Shown piece by piece: positions 1 to 8,432 of a stretch of DNA of 64,000 nucleotides. Under the pieces are notes generated by a model. The model was not told the DNA's origin. It saw only the letters and a list, made by a program, of their open reading frames with translations, and did not search any database. The translations under genes and the position numbers were made by a program. This DNA comes from Desulfobacula sp. (GTDB taxonomy: Bacteria; Desulfobacterota; Desulfobacteria; Desulfobacterales; Desulfobacteraceae). Each line of letters starts with the position of its first letter. Position 1 is the first letter of the stretch. The stretch lies in assembly GCF_030145145.1 (NCBI RefSeq), contig NZ_JAQYWD010000014.1:61266-125265 (forward strand), read 5' to 3'.

Positions 1-1
1 A

Positions 2-325
2 ACCATTCGGGATCTGCTGGAAATGGTCATGCCGGGCTACCTTTCCGCACCCAAGCCATCCCTGGCAGACAGTATTGAATATTCCCCCATGTTCTGGAAA
101 GGCATGTTCACCAAGGGAATTGTGGAAAAGAAAAATATATGCATGAGTGATGTCATGAGTCCCTCTCCTGTTTCCATTGACGGCAGGTCCAACCTGATGG
201 AAGCGGCATACCTCATGATTTATAAAAATGAGAGACGGCTGCTGGTTACAGTATCCGACGAAATTGTGGGGGTGATAAGAGAGCAGGACCTGTTTTTTGA
301 AATGGAAAAAATTTTAAATTCCTGA
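2..325 (+). CDS. CBS domain protein, C-terminal part (cut by window edge)
   Basis: The reading frame is open to the first bases of the window, so this is the 3' end of a longer gene; the ATG at 23 is probably internal. The last ~60 residues form one CBS motif, with DVMSPSP at its start and VGVIREQDLF at its end. CBS domains work in pairs and bind adenosyl ligands such as AMP, ATP or SAM, so the partner CBS or effector domain should lie upstream. Another CBS protein follows at 648. A rho-independent terminator (358-402) separates them, so the two are not simply one transcript. Family assignment is firm; function is unknown. Confidence 0.75.
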   Translation, partial: TIRDLLEMVMPGYLSAPKPSLADSIEYSPMFWKGMFTKGIVEKKNICMSDVMSPSPVSIDGRSNLMEAAYLMIYKNERRLLVTVSDEIVGVIREQDLFFEMEKILNS

Positions 326-357
326 TACGGGCACCGGTTTTATAGTAAAGCAGAAAC

Positions 358-402
358 AGCCTGGAAAAGAGACATGGCAGGTCCCATTTCCAGGCTTTTT
401 TT
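358..402 (+). terminator. Rho-independent terminator after the first CBS gene
   Basis: A 10-bp perfect stem (agcctggaaa at 358-367 with tttccaggct at 387-396) is followed by a run of seven T residues. It lies 33 nt after the stop codon of the first CBS gene and upstream of the sigma54 promoter at 570. Confidence 0.85.
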
Positions 403-569
403 GTTCTTACCCCCCCTTCTTGTTTGACGATAAATTTCCATGGAGGGTGTCAGTTTTTTTAACAGGTTGGAAAACCGAGACCGGTATTTTATGTGAGACA
501 GATTGTTTTTCGCCGCCCCTTAGCGCTGTGGATGTCTTTCAGCAGGGGCTTTACGCTTTTCTTCAAACA

Positions 570-585
570 TGGCACGTCAATTGCT
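570..585 (+). promoter_or_regulatory. Sigma54 (-24/-12) promoter of the CBS-USP unit
   Basis: TGGCACG-tcaa-TTGCT matches the sigma54 consensus (TGGCACG-N4-TTGCW) at every defined position. The -12 GC lies at 583-584, putting the expected transcript start near 595, about 50 nt upstream of the ATG at 648. The 322-nt gap 326-647 otherwise holds only the terminator at 358-402. A short GGTT-ggaa-AACC inverted repeat near 466 is too small to call an enhancer site. An NtrC-family activator should be required; two are encoded in this window. Confidence 0.8.
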
Positions 586-647
586 ATTAAGCAAGATAAC
601 AGGCAAGGGTCTGTAATGAATGACCCGTAACCCACAGGAGATAAAAC

Positions 648-1331
648 ATGCTGATAAAAGAATGGATGAGCAAATCCGTCATCACCATTGATCATAACGA
701 GTCTTTGAATGATGCGGCGAAATTATTCCGGACAAGGGTGATTTCCATGCTGCCGGTTTTAAAAAATGGTACCCTGGCTGGTATCGTCACTGATGGTGAT
801 ATTAAAAAAGCCATGCCGTCTGATGCCACAACCTTGGATAAATTTGAACTGATATCCCTGATGGATTCAGTCAGTATTGCGTCTGTCATGTCCAAGCCGG
901 TTATCACCATTTGTTCAGATCACACAGTGGATGAGGTGGCCGGAATCATGTTGAGTCAAGGCATTTCCGGAATGCCGGTGGTGGATACGGCCGGTATATT
1001 GGAGGGAATTATTACAAAAAGTGATATTTTCCGCTGTTTTGTGTCTTTTACTGGGGTCTCAAACAAAGGCCAGGTTTTTGCATTTAATCTGCCGGACAAA
1101 CCCGGCATTATCAAAAATTTAACCGATATGATCAGAAACAGCGGCGGGCGGTTGTGCAGCATCATGACCTCTTATGATGATATAGAAGAAGGACTTAGAA
1201 AGGTGTTTTTCCATACATTTGATATTGACACTGACAACTTTGACAATTTGGTGGAAACGCTTCTCGGCGCAGGAGATCTGTTTTATGTGGCGGATTTGTC
1301 AAGGGGATTCAGGAAAATCATTAGAAGATAA
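648..1331 (+). CDS. CBS-pair and ACT-like domain protein (AcuB-like)
   Basis: The 227-residue protein has two CBS motifs (about 1-56 and 78-135) and a C-terminal ACT-like domain (about 140-210) containing FNLPDKPGIIKNL. This is the architecture of AcuB-type proteins; CBS pairs usually sense adenine nucleotides and ACT domains usually bind amino acids or other small ligands. There is no catalytic domain, so it is probably a regulatory ligand sensor acting on a partner protein. The start is supported by an AGGAG site 8 nt upstream. It is the first gene after the sigma54 promoter and lies 12 nt before a USP gene. The ligand and the target are not visible in the sequence. Confidence 0.8.
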   Translation: MLIKEWMSKSVITIDHNESLNDAAKLFRTRVISMLPVLKNGTLAGIVTDGDIKKAMPSDATTLDKFELISLMDSVSIASVMSKPVITICSDHTVDEVAGIMLSQGISGMPVVDTAGILEGIITKSDIFRCFVSFTGVSNKGQVFAFNLPDKPGIIKNLTDMIRNSGGRLCSIMTSYDDIEEGLRKVFFHTFDIDTDNFDNLVETLLGAGDLFYVADLSRGFRKIIRR

Positions 1332-1343
1332 AGGAGTGTTGAA

Positions 1344-1835
1344 ATGAAAAAGATAAAAAAAATATTGGCCTGTGTTGATCTTTCAGACTATTCCATGATG
1401 ACCCTTGAGTATGCGGTAACATTAGCAAAAGGCAACCAGGCTGACATTATCGTTTTTACGGTGATTAATCAAAGGGATGTGAATGGCGTTGAAATGATCA
1501 CCGGGTATTTCCCCGGTTATTTTGTGAATGACATGAATGCGGAAGAGTATGCCAAGGAGTTGAAAAAAGATAGAAATGAGAAAATAACAAGTTTGATAAA
1601 AGAAAATTTTCCTGATGACGAATCCATGATGACCCTGAAGATTGAAATGGGTGTCCCGTTTGAATGTATCCTGGAAGCAGTGGAAACAGAGGGTGCTGAT
1701 TTGATTGTCATGGGTAACAAGGGCAGGGGAAACCTTTCCCGGGTTTTCTTTGGCAGTGTGGCTGAAAAGGTGTTTCGGCATTCCCCGGTTCCGGTTGTCA
1801 GTGTCAGGGATCAAAAAAAATTTAAAAGGGGGTAG
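1344..1835 (+). CDS. Universal stress protein, UspA family (copy 1)
   Basis: This 163-residue single USP domain has an N-terminal strand with the KILACVDLSDYS loop. It also has the C-terminal ATP-binding motif G-2x-G-9x-GS at about 124-138 (GNKG...FFGS), so it should be of the ATP-binding UspA type. The start has a strong AAAGGAG site. It sits 12 nt after the CBS-ACT gene. It is closely similar throughout to the product of 2228-2710, with long identical stretches such as ILEAVETEGADLIVM, so the two are recent duplicates. The specific stress or partner is not known. Confidence 0.88.
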   Translation: MKKIKKILACVDLSDYSMMTLEYAVTLAKGNQADIIVFTVINQRDVNGVEMITGYFPGYFVNDMNAEEYAKELKKDRNEKITSLIKENFPDDESMMTLKIEMGVPFECILEAVETEGADLIVMGNKGRGNLSRVFFGSVAEKVFRHSPVPVVSVRDQKKFKRG

Positions 1836-1876
1836 TCAATCAAACAATCAAGGGATTTTTTTTAAGGAGAAAGGCG

Positions 1877-2170
1877 ATGAAGCAGGTCCAGTCAAAACCA
1901 AAACCAAAACGTAAAAAAATAACGTTTTCTATTGAGGCGGCAGTGGCAAAAGAGGTGATTTTGATGGGAGATTTTAATCATTGGAAACCCAATCAGCACA
2001 AGATGAAAAAAGACAAACACGGATCATGGATCAAATCCCTTATCCTTCCTCCCGGGAAATACGAGTATAAATTTTTAATTGATGGCGAGTGGAAAGAAGA
2101 CCCCCAAAATCCCCAGATGTGTTCAAATTGTTTTGGGACCGTAAACAGTGTTGTTACCTTGCCTGCCTGA
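1877..2170 (+). CDS. Stand-alone glycogen-binding domain (CBM48/AMPK1-CBM-like)
   Basis: The 97-residue protein consists almost entirely of a family 48-like carbohydrate-binding domain. Its hallmarks are GDFNHW near residue 35, then the PPGKYEYKFLIDGEW block and the aspartate after it. In AMP-activated kinase beta subunits and branching enzymes this domain binds alpha-glucans. Here no enzyme is attached, so it may target a partner to glycogen or be a regulatory module. It sits between two duplicated USP genes in the same unit. The start has a good AAGGAG site. Domain identity is clear; role is inference. Confidence 0.82.
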   Translation: MKQVQSKPKPKRKKITFSIEAAVAKEVILMGDFNHWKPNQHKMKKDKHGSWIKSLILPPGKYEYKFLIDGEWKEDPQNPQMCSNCFGTVNSVVTLPA

Positions 2171-2227
2171 CAGGGGAAAAGTGACTTGAATGGCGGATAA
2201 TTAAGGCAATAGGAAAGGAAACGTGAA

Positions 2228-2710
2228 ATGAAAAAAATAAACAAGATATTGGCCTGTATTGATCTTTCAGACTATTCGCTGATGACACTTGAGTCTGCTG
2301 TGGAATTAGCAAAAGGACATCAGGCCGACATTATTCTTTTGAATGTCATCAATCAAAGGGATCTTCATGGCGTTGAAATGGTCAGTGGATATTATTCCAG
2401 TGAATTTACCGTGGAAGGCTATGTCAAGGAGTTGAGAAAAGAGAGGCTTGGGTTGATAAAAAACATGATAAAAGAAAATTTTTTTAATGAAAAATCAATG
2501 ATGACGATAAAAATTGATTTGGGCATCCCCTTTGAATGTATTCTGGAAGCAGTGGAAACAGAGGGGGCAGATTTGATAGTCATGGCCAATAAGGGCAGGG
2601 GAAATCTTTCCCGGGTTTTCTTTGGCAGTGTGGCCGAGAAGGTGTTTCGGCATTCCCCGGTTCCGGTTGTCAGCGTCAGGGATAAAATGAAATTCAAAAG
2701 GGGGCACTGA
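2228..2710 (+). CDS. Universal stress protein, UspA family (copy 2)
   Basis: This 160-residue USP paralogue of the 1344 gene has the same KILACIDLSDYS start and near-identical C-terminal half. The first glycine of the nucleotide motif is alanine here (ANKG-9x-GS rather than GNKG-9x-GS), which may weaken ATP binding compared with copy 1. The middle region (residues 45-85) is the most diverged part, as expected if the pair has specialised in partner or ligand. The stop is 2 nt before the next USP gene, indicating co-translation. Confidence 0.87.
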   Translation: MKKINKILACIDLSDYSLMTLESAVELAKGHQADIILLNVINQRDLHGVEMVSGYYSSEFTVEGYVKELRKERLGLIKNMIKENFFNEKSMMTIKIDLGIPFECILEAVETEGADLIVMANKGRGNLSRVFFGSVAEKVFRHSPVPVVSVRDKMKFKRGH

Positions 2711-2712
2711 AA

Positions 2713-3645
2713 ATGGGTGAATACAAACATAAAATTCTTGTGGCCCTTGATGGGTCACAAAAGGCCTTTAGGACCATTGACTATCTGTGCAGTTTTAAAC
2801 CGTTCCTTAAAAAGGAATTGGTTTTACACAATGTTATCACCAGAGTGCCGGAGTGTTATTATGATTTGAAAAAAGAGCCGTTCAGCTTTAAAGCCACTGC
2901 CCGGTTACATGCCTGGGAACTTGGGTATACATCACTAATGGAAGCATTTATGGAAAAATCAAGAACCCGGCTCATCACTGCAGGATTTAACCCCGGGGCC
3001 ATCACCATCATTATTGCCAGGAGAGACAAGGGTATCGCAAGGGACATCATGGACGAAGCCCGGAAAGGGTATGATGCCCTTTTGATACGGAGACGAGGCG
3101 GTGGGCAGTCTTTTTTGCCCCTTGTCATGGGAAGTGTCTCGACAAAAGTGGTTGAAAAATCGACGTTTCTTCCGGTGATGCTGGCAGGGGTACAAAAGGT
3201 GAATCATTCTCTCTTACTTGCCATTGACGGGTCGGAAGGGTCAAAAAGAGCAGTTGAATTTGTGGCAGAAACCATTGAAGATTCCCCCTGCAGGGTTGTT
3301 TTGTGCAGTGTTCTCAGGGATTTTGATGTGTATGATGAACGAAAGAAGGAAAAAAGCCCAACCGGGTTTATTAAAGCCGCGTTTGAAGAGATCGAAATCG
3401 TGGCCCATGATGCCGGAAAAAGACTTGAAACGGCGGGTATTCAAAGCAAAAATATTTCGCTTAAAATCATCCAGGGCGCCAAAAGTCGATCCGGTGCTAT
3501 CGTTGAGACGGCTAAGGAAGAAAAGTGTGACACCATTGTATTTGGCAGAAAAGGAAAATCCAATGTCAGCCGTTTTGATATCGGCCGGGTTCCCTGGAAA
3601 GTTGTTCACGGTGCAAAAGATATGACCGTATGGATGGTGCCGTAA
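2713..3645 (+). CDS. Tandem-domain universal stress protein
   Basis: The 310-residue protein has two USP domains, about 1-155 (starting HKILVALDGS) and 160-310 (starting SLLLAIDGSEGSKRA). The first-domain nucleotide loop is degenerate (RRRGGG in place of G-2x-G). The second domain retains G-2x-G-9x-G (GRKG...DIG) but ends in GR instead of GS or GT. Tandem USPs generally form a pseudo-dimer in one chain. It is two nucleotides after the preceding USP gene and 76 nt before the acyl-CoA synthetase-acetyltransferase gene, probably in the same transcript. Confidence 0.85.
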   Translation: MGEYKHKILVALDGSQKAFRTIDYLCSFKPFLKKELVLHNVITRVPECYYDLKKEPFSFKATARLHAWELGYTSLMEAFMEKSRTRLITAGFNPGAITIIIARRDKGIARDIMDEARKGYDALLIRRRGGGQSFLPLVMGSVSTKVVEKSTFLPVMLAGVQKVNHSLLLAIDGSEGSKRAVEFVAETIEDSPCRVVLCSVLRDFDVYDERKKEKSPTGFIKAAFEEIEIVAHDAGKRLETAGIQSKNISLKIIQGAKSRSGAIVETAKEEKCDTIVFGRKGKSNVSRFDIGRVPWKVVHGAKDMTVWMVP

Positions 3646-3721
3646 CACGGCCGCGTGATTGGGTTTTTTTAACCTCCCGCCCCCCGATTGTCCGGGGTTA
3701 CTAAAACTGAGAGGATAAATT

Positions 3722-6406
3722 ATGAGTACACGTAATTTACACAGACTGTTCAATCCGAAATCCGTTGCAGTGATTGGTGCCAGTGAAAAAAAAGGGTCTG
3801 TTGGATTCTCAATTATGGGAAATCTCATCAAAAACGGGTTCAGGGGAGATATTTTTCCTGTGAATCCCAATTATAGCCGTCTGATGGACTTGCCGTGTTT
3901 CAAAAGCATTGCGTCGATCGGGACGGATATAGACCTGGCAGTCATTGCAACCCCCATTTTATCCGTCCCCCCCCTTATTGACGACTGCGGAAGGGCGGGG
4001 TTGGCCGGGGCGGTGATCATCTCTTCCGGCGGCAAGGAGATCGGTGAAAAAGGCAAGGCAATTGAAGCCAGGATTTTGGAAAAGGCCCAAAAATATAACC
4101 TGCGCATTATTGGACCCAATTGCCTGGGATTTGTCAATACATCAAAGGCCCTTAACGCCAGTTTTTCCCATTTATCCCCTTTGTCCGGGAAAATCGCCTT
4201 TCTTTCCCAGAGTGGTGCCGTATGTACCTCTGTTTTAGACCTTGCCCATCGTGGAAAAATAGGGTTCAGCCATTTTGTGAGTCTTGGCTCAATGATGGAT
4301 GTTGATTTCGCAGATATGATTGATTATCTCGGGTCTTTGAGTTCCGTGGAAAGCATTGTCATGTATATGGAAAATATCACCAATATCCGGAATTTCATGA
4401 GTGCTGCCCGGGCTGTCTCCCGTGTGAAACCCATTATTGCCTTAAAATCCGGCAGATCAAGGGCCGGTGCCAGGGCTGCTGCGTCTCACACCGGCGCTTT
4501 GGCAGGCGAGGATGCCGTGTATGATGCCGCATTCCGTCGGGCCGGTATTTTAAGGGTAACTGAATTTGAAGAATTGCTGGATTGTTCTGAATTCCTGGCA
4601 AAACTCGGCCGGCCTTCGGGGCCCGGCCTTACCATTATCACCAATGCCGGCGGCCCGGGCGTTATGGCCGCAGATGCCCTGGCCGCCTATGGAATGGAAC
4701 CGGCTCAGCTTAGCCCTGAAACCATTGAAAAGCTGAACAAGGTTCTTCCTGAAAACTGGAGCCGGGGAAACCCCATAGACATCGTTGGGGATACCCCACC
4801 TGAGACATATATTGAGGTAACAAAAATTATTGCCAGTGCCCGGGAAACAGATGCCTTGCTGCTGATGTGCTCTCCGGCCGGGACAATGGATACGCTGCAT
4901 CTGGCAACGTCCTTGACAGAGTGTTTGAAAACCCTGACTTGTCCGGTGATTACGGCCTGGATAGGGGGAGATAATGTGCAGGAGGCCCGGCAGGTTTTCA
5001 ATCAGGCCGGCATTGTTACCTATGATTCTGCAGAGCGGGCCGTGAGGGCGTTTAAAAATCTGTATCAATATGGTCAAAATATTGAAACCCTCTTGGAGAT
5101 ACCTGTCCGGACGGATAAAAAGCTGATCATCAATCGTTCCAAGGCTGAAAATATTATTAAAAAGGCCATTACCGACAGGGCTGAAACCCTGACGGAGATA
5201 CAGGCTAAAAATTTGCTCCACGCCTATGGCATTCCGGTTAATACAACCCGAATCGCTGAATCACAAGTCATGGCAGTCCGCATTTCAGAAGAGATTGGCT
5301 ATCCGGTTGTGTTAAAAATTTGTTCCCGGCAGATCCTTCATAAGTCTGATTGTCATGGGGTCATCCTGAACCTTAAAACAGCCGGCGAGGTCAAAAAAGC
5401 ATGTGCTGACATACTGCAGAATGCCAAGGGATTCGCTCCCAAGGCGACCATCGAAGGCGTAACCGTTCAAGGCATGCAGGAATCGCCAGATTACGAGTTG
5501 ATCATCGGGGCAAAGACAGATCCGAATTTTGGACCGGTAATTATTTTTGGGATGGGGGGGGTTCTGACCGAAGTGTTCACTGACACTTCAATGGGTCTGC
5601 CGCCATTGAACCGCCTCCTGGCCAGGCAGATGGTCCGAGAAACAAAAATATCACAGGTGATAAAGGGATTCCGAAATATCAAACCGATTAGTACCTCATT
5701 GCTGGAGGAATTGTTGATAAGGGTCGGCCGTCTGGTGACCGATTTTCCGGAAATCATTGAATTGGACATCAATCCGTTACTGGTGAAAAATGGGTGTATA
5801 ACGGCTGTGGATGCCCGGGTGCTTGTTCGAGTACCCCCTGTTCCATCTCCCATGCATTTAATCATCAGTTCCTATCCCTGGCAGTATGAAAAAAAAGAGT
5901 ATACAACAAATGGGCGTGAAATTTTTGTCAGGCCGATTCGATCCAGTGATGCAGAATTGTTGATCAACCATTTTTATTCCCTTTCACCCAAAAGTATTTA
6001 TATGAGATTTTTTTCACCGGTCAAACAGCTTTCCCGAAGCATGTTAATCAAATTGACACAGATTGATTACGACAGGGAAATCGCCCTTGTTGCACTGATG
6101 GGAGAGGGCAAGGAAAAAAAAATAGTGGGGGTATGTCGGATTATACTTGAATCTGACAAAACAAGGGGGGAATTTGCCATGGCCATCAGTGATGAGTGGC
6201 ATGGTAAAGGCATTGGTCCCTCGTTGCTCAAGCAGTGCCTTAAGGCGGCCCAGAGCCGGGGCGTTCGACATGTTGTGGGATTGGTTCTGGCTGAAAATAC
6301 GCAAATGCTGATGCTGGGTAAAAAATTGGGGTTTACCATCCATCGGACCTCGCATTCCGGGGAATATGAATTGACCATTCATTTTAAGGATATGCACTTT
6401 GACTAA
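3722..6406 (+). CDS. ADP-forming acyl-CoA synthetase fused to GNAT acetyltransferase (Pat-like)
   Basis: The 894-residue protein has four parts. A CoA-binding Rossmann domain starts with SVAVIGASEKKGSVG (14-28), followed by a succinyl-CoA-ligase-like domain (about 150-300), an ATP-grasp domain (about 480-690) and a GNAT domain (about 735-890) with the acetyl-CoA loop GKGIG. This is the layout of protein lysine acetyltransferase Pat/YfiQ, which acetylates acetyl-CoA synthetase and other enzymes. The phospho-histidine of active ADP-forming synthetases is present (His256 in SHTGALAG), so the synthetase half may still be catalytic. Location after USP genes fits energy-status control. Substrate is unknown. 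Confidence 0.87.
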   Translation: MSTRNLHRLFNPKSVAVIGASEKKGSVGFSIMGNLIKNGFRGDIFPVNPNYSRLMDLPCFKSIASIGTDIDLAVIATPILSVPPLIDDCGRAGLAGAVIISSGGKEIGEKGKAIEARILEKAQKYNLRIIGPNCLGFVNTSKALNASFSHLSPLSGKIAFLSQSGAVCTSVLDLAHRGKIGFSHFVSLGSMMDVDFADMIDYLGSLSSVESIVMYMENITNIRNFMSAARAVSRVKPIIALKSGRSRAGARAAASHTGALAGEDAVYDAAFRRAGILRVTEFEELLDCSEFLAKLGRPSGPGLTIITNAGGPGVMAADALAAYGMEPAQLSPETIEKLNKVLPENWSRGNPIDIVGDTPPETYIEVTKIIASARETDALLLMCSPAGTMDTLHLATSLTECLKTLTCPVITAWIGGDNVQEARQVFNQAGIVTYDSAERAVRAFKNLYQYGQNIETLLEIPVRTDKKLIINRSKAENIIKKAITDRAETLTEIQAKNLLHAYGIPVNTTRIAESQVMAVRISEEIGYPVVLKICSRQILHKSDCHGVILNLKTAGEVKKACADILQNAKGFAPKATIEGVTVQGMQESPDYELIIGAKTDPNFGPVIIFGMGGVLTEVFTDTSMGLPPLNRLLARQMVRETKISQVIKGFRNIKPISTSLLEELLIRVGRLVTDFPEIIELDINPLLVKNGCITAVDARVLVRVPPVPSPMHLIISSYPWQYEKKEYTTNGREIFVRPIRSSDAELLINHFYSLSPKSIYMRFFSPVKQLSRSMLIKLTQIDYDREIALVALMGEGKEKKIVGVCRIILESDKTRGEFAMAISDEWHGKGIGPSLLKQCLKAAQSRGVRHVVGLVLAENTQMLMLGKKLGFTIHRTSHSGEYELTIHFKDMHFD

Positions 6407-6603
6407 CGGCCCTGGCAGGTCATATTGTCACAATTCTTAACAATTGATCCAACAGCATTTCTCTGTTTGTTTACGATAAGTAAACTAATTTTCCGAAGTG
6501 TAAAAAAAACTGACATAATCGGTAAGCCTGTCAAAAAAATTAACATATTAAATTCTATTTTGTTTTTAATGGGTTATAGCCTGTTTGGTCGTGTAGTGTT
6601 GCC

Positions 6604-6619
6604 TGGCATGTATTTTGAT
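6604..6619 (+). promoter_or_regulatory. Candidate sigma54 promoter of the kinase operon
   Basis: TGGCATG-tatt-TTGAT agrees with the -24 element almost fully and with TTG of the -12 element, but has A in place of the conserved C. It lies 52 nt before the ATG at 6672. The operon it would serve ends with an NtrC-type activator, so autoregulation is possible. The mismatch at a key position keeps confidence moderate. The rest of the 265-nt gap 6407-6671 shows no clear sigma70 promoter or terminator. Confidence 0.4.
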
Positions 6620-6671
6620 AATCAGAGAGACAGGGGCATGGATTATGGGAAACCTGTAAAAGGAAAAGACA

Positions 6672-8432
6672 ATGGGAGAATCTTTAAACGAACGGAAAGC
6701 ATTTTATCAGGAGTTGACAAGAAAAATAAGGATTTTAATCATCATTGTTTCTTTTTTCCCCATGATATTAACCACTGGGACTCTTTTTTATCGATTTAAT
6801 TTGACATATACGGACAAAATTCAGGCTCATATTTCAGAACTGGTTCAAAAGCACACCCAGAATATTGATACCTTTTTATTGGAAAAACTTGGCAATATTC
6901 GGTTCGTGGCCCGGTATTTTGACACCATTCAACAGACACCAACTGAATTTTTACAGCAGCATCTGGCCGTTTTAAAAAGCGAATATGGAGATGTGTTTAC
7001 TGATTTGGGACTGGTCAATTCAACCGGCATTCAATTCGCGTATGAAGGACCGTTCAAATTTGAAAATGCCGATTACTCAAAAGCGGAATGGTTTGTGAAA
7101 GCAAAAGATAAACCATTTTATATCAGTGATGTGTTTGCCGGCTTAAGAGGGCATCCTCATTTTATTATTGCGGTTAAGGTTGGATCCAACGGCACTGATT
7201 ATACGCTGCGGTCCACCATTAATTTCGGGTCGTTTAATTCTCTGGTGGGAAATATTCATATCGGGGAAACCGGGATCGCTTTTATTATTAATGGTAAAGG
7301 CCAATTGCAAACGAAAACGGATGTGGGGCTCCACCCGCCAATCATTGCATCCATGTTGGGATTGAGTAGTGATAACAAGAATAAAACAGTGTTTGCAAAA
7401 AAACAGGATGCCTCTGGAAATAGATATTTGTGTGTCATCTCCAAACTTAAAAATATCGACTGGTTAATGGTGTTTCGCCAGGATATAGACGATGCCTTCC
7501 ATGATTTGTGGAAAACCCAGATGCTCACCCTGGTGATACTGGTTTTTGGATGTATGGCCATCCTTTTTGTGGCCTTTACCCTTCCCCGCAATATTGTGAC
7601 ACTGATTTCCAGTGCAGACAAAAAGAGTGATGTCATGAACAAACAGGTCATTGAAAGCGGGAAACTGGCCACCATTGGTGAACTTGCTGCAGGTATTGCC
7701 CATGAAATCAACAATCCGGTTGCCATCATGGTTGAAGAGGCCGGATGGATAGAGGATCTGCTTGAAGAAGAAGATTTAAACGGCGCGGAAAATCTGGATG
7801 AATTTATACGGGCCCTGCATCAGATCAACACCCAGGGAAAACGCTGCAAGGAGATTACCCATAAGTTGCTCAGCTTTGCCAGGAAAACCGATTCCACCAT
7901 CAATGATGTTCAGATTAATGATGCGGTAAGGGAAATTGTTTCCCTTACCGCTCAAATGGCCCGGTATAACAATGTCGCTATTGAAACAAAACTGACCCAG
8001 GGAATTCCGTATATCCGGATATCCCCTTCGGAATTGCAGCAGGTGATTCTAAATTTAATCAACAATGCCATTGATGCCATGGAAAAAAGCGGGGGAACCA
8101 TTCAAATTGAAACAAACATCAGTAAGATTGAAAAAAATCACCTGGTGATTTCAATTGAAGATAATGGACCCGGCATCCCTAAAGATAATCTTGACAGAAT
8201 ATTTGATCCGTTTTTTACAACAAAGGCCGTGGGAAAAGGCACGGGGTTGGGGCTTTCTATATGTTATGGCATCATCCAGAAGATGAAGGGAAAAATTGAT
8301 GTCTACAGCCAGGTTGGCATAGGGACCAAATTCCGCATATGGATCCCCTTTCAAGAGGCGTTAACTGAAATGACAGATAATGACACAGATTATCATACAA
8401 CCGATAAGGAGAATAGATATGAAGAAAATTAA
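6672..8432 (+). CDS. Membrane sensor histidine kinase with dCache-type sensor
   Basis: The 586-residue protein has a first membrane segment at about 19-41, a periplasmic dCache-like sensor (about 45-275) and a second membrane segment at 284-304. A HisKA domain follows with the phospho-accepting His344 in GIAHEINNP. The ATPase domain has an N box (NLINNAIDAM), DNGPGIP and GTGLGLS motifs. It should sense an extracellular small molecule, as dCache domains often bind carboxylates or amino acids, and pass phosphate to a receiver. Its 3' end overlaps the next receiver gene by 14 nt. A carboxylate-type carrier two genes on suggests a matching ligand; that is inference. Confidence 0.9.
   Translation: MGESLNERKAFYQELTRKIRILIIIVSFFPMILTTGTLFYRFNLTYTDKIQAHISELVQKHTQNIDTFLLEKLGNIRFVARYFDTIQQTPTEFLQQHLAVLKSEYGDVFTDLGLVNSTGIQFAYEGPFKFENADYSKAEWFVKAKDKPFYISDVFAGLRGHPHFIIAVKVGSNGTDYTLRSTINFGSFNSLVGNIHIGETGIAFIINGKGQLQTKTDVGLHPPIIASMLGLSSDNKNKTVFAKKQDASGNRYLCVISKLKNIDWLMVFRQDIDDAFHDLWKTQMLTLVILVFGCMAILFVAFTLPRNIVTLISSADKKSDVMNKQVIESGKLATIGELAAGIAHEINNPVAIMVEEAGWIEDLLEEEDLNGAENLDEFIRALHQINTQGKRCKEITHKLLSFARKTDSTINDVQINDAVREIVSLTAQMARYNNVAIETKLTQGIPYIRISPSELQQVILNLINNAIDAMEKSGGTIQIETNISKIEKNHLVISIEDNGPGIPKDNLDRIFDPFFTTKAVGKGTGLGLSICYGIIQKMKGKIDVYSQVGIGTKFRIWIPFQEALTEMTDNDTDYHTTDKENRYEEN

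Noticed and set aside
6425..6799. Possible 124-residue gene upstream of the kinase
   Set aside because: It has no recognisable domain, overlaps the kinase start in another frame, and has no ribosome site; it is best seen as non-coding.
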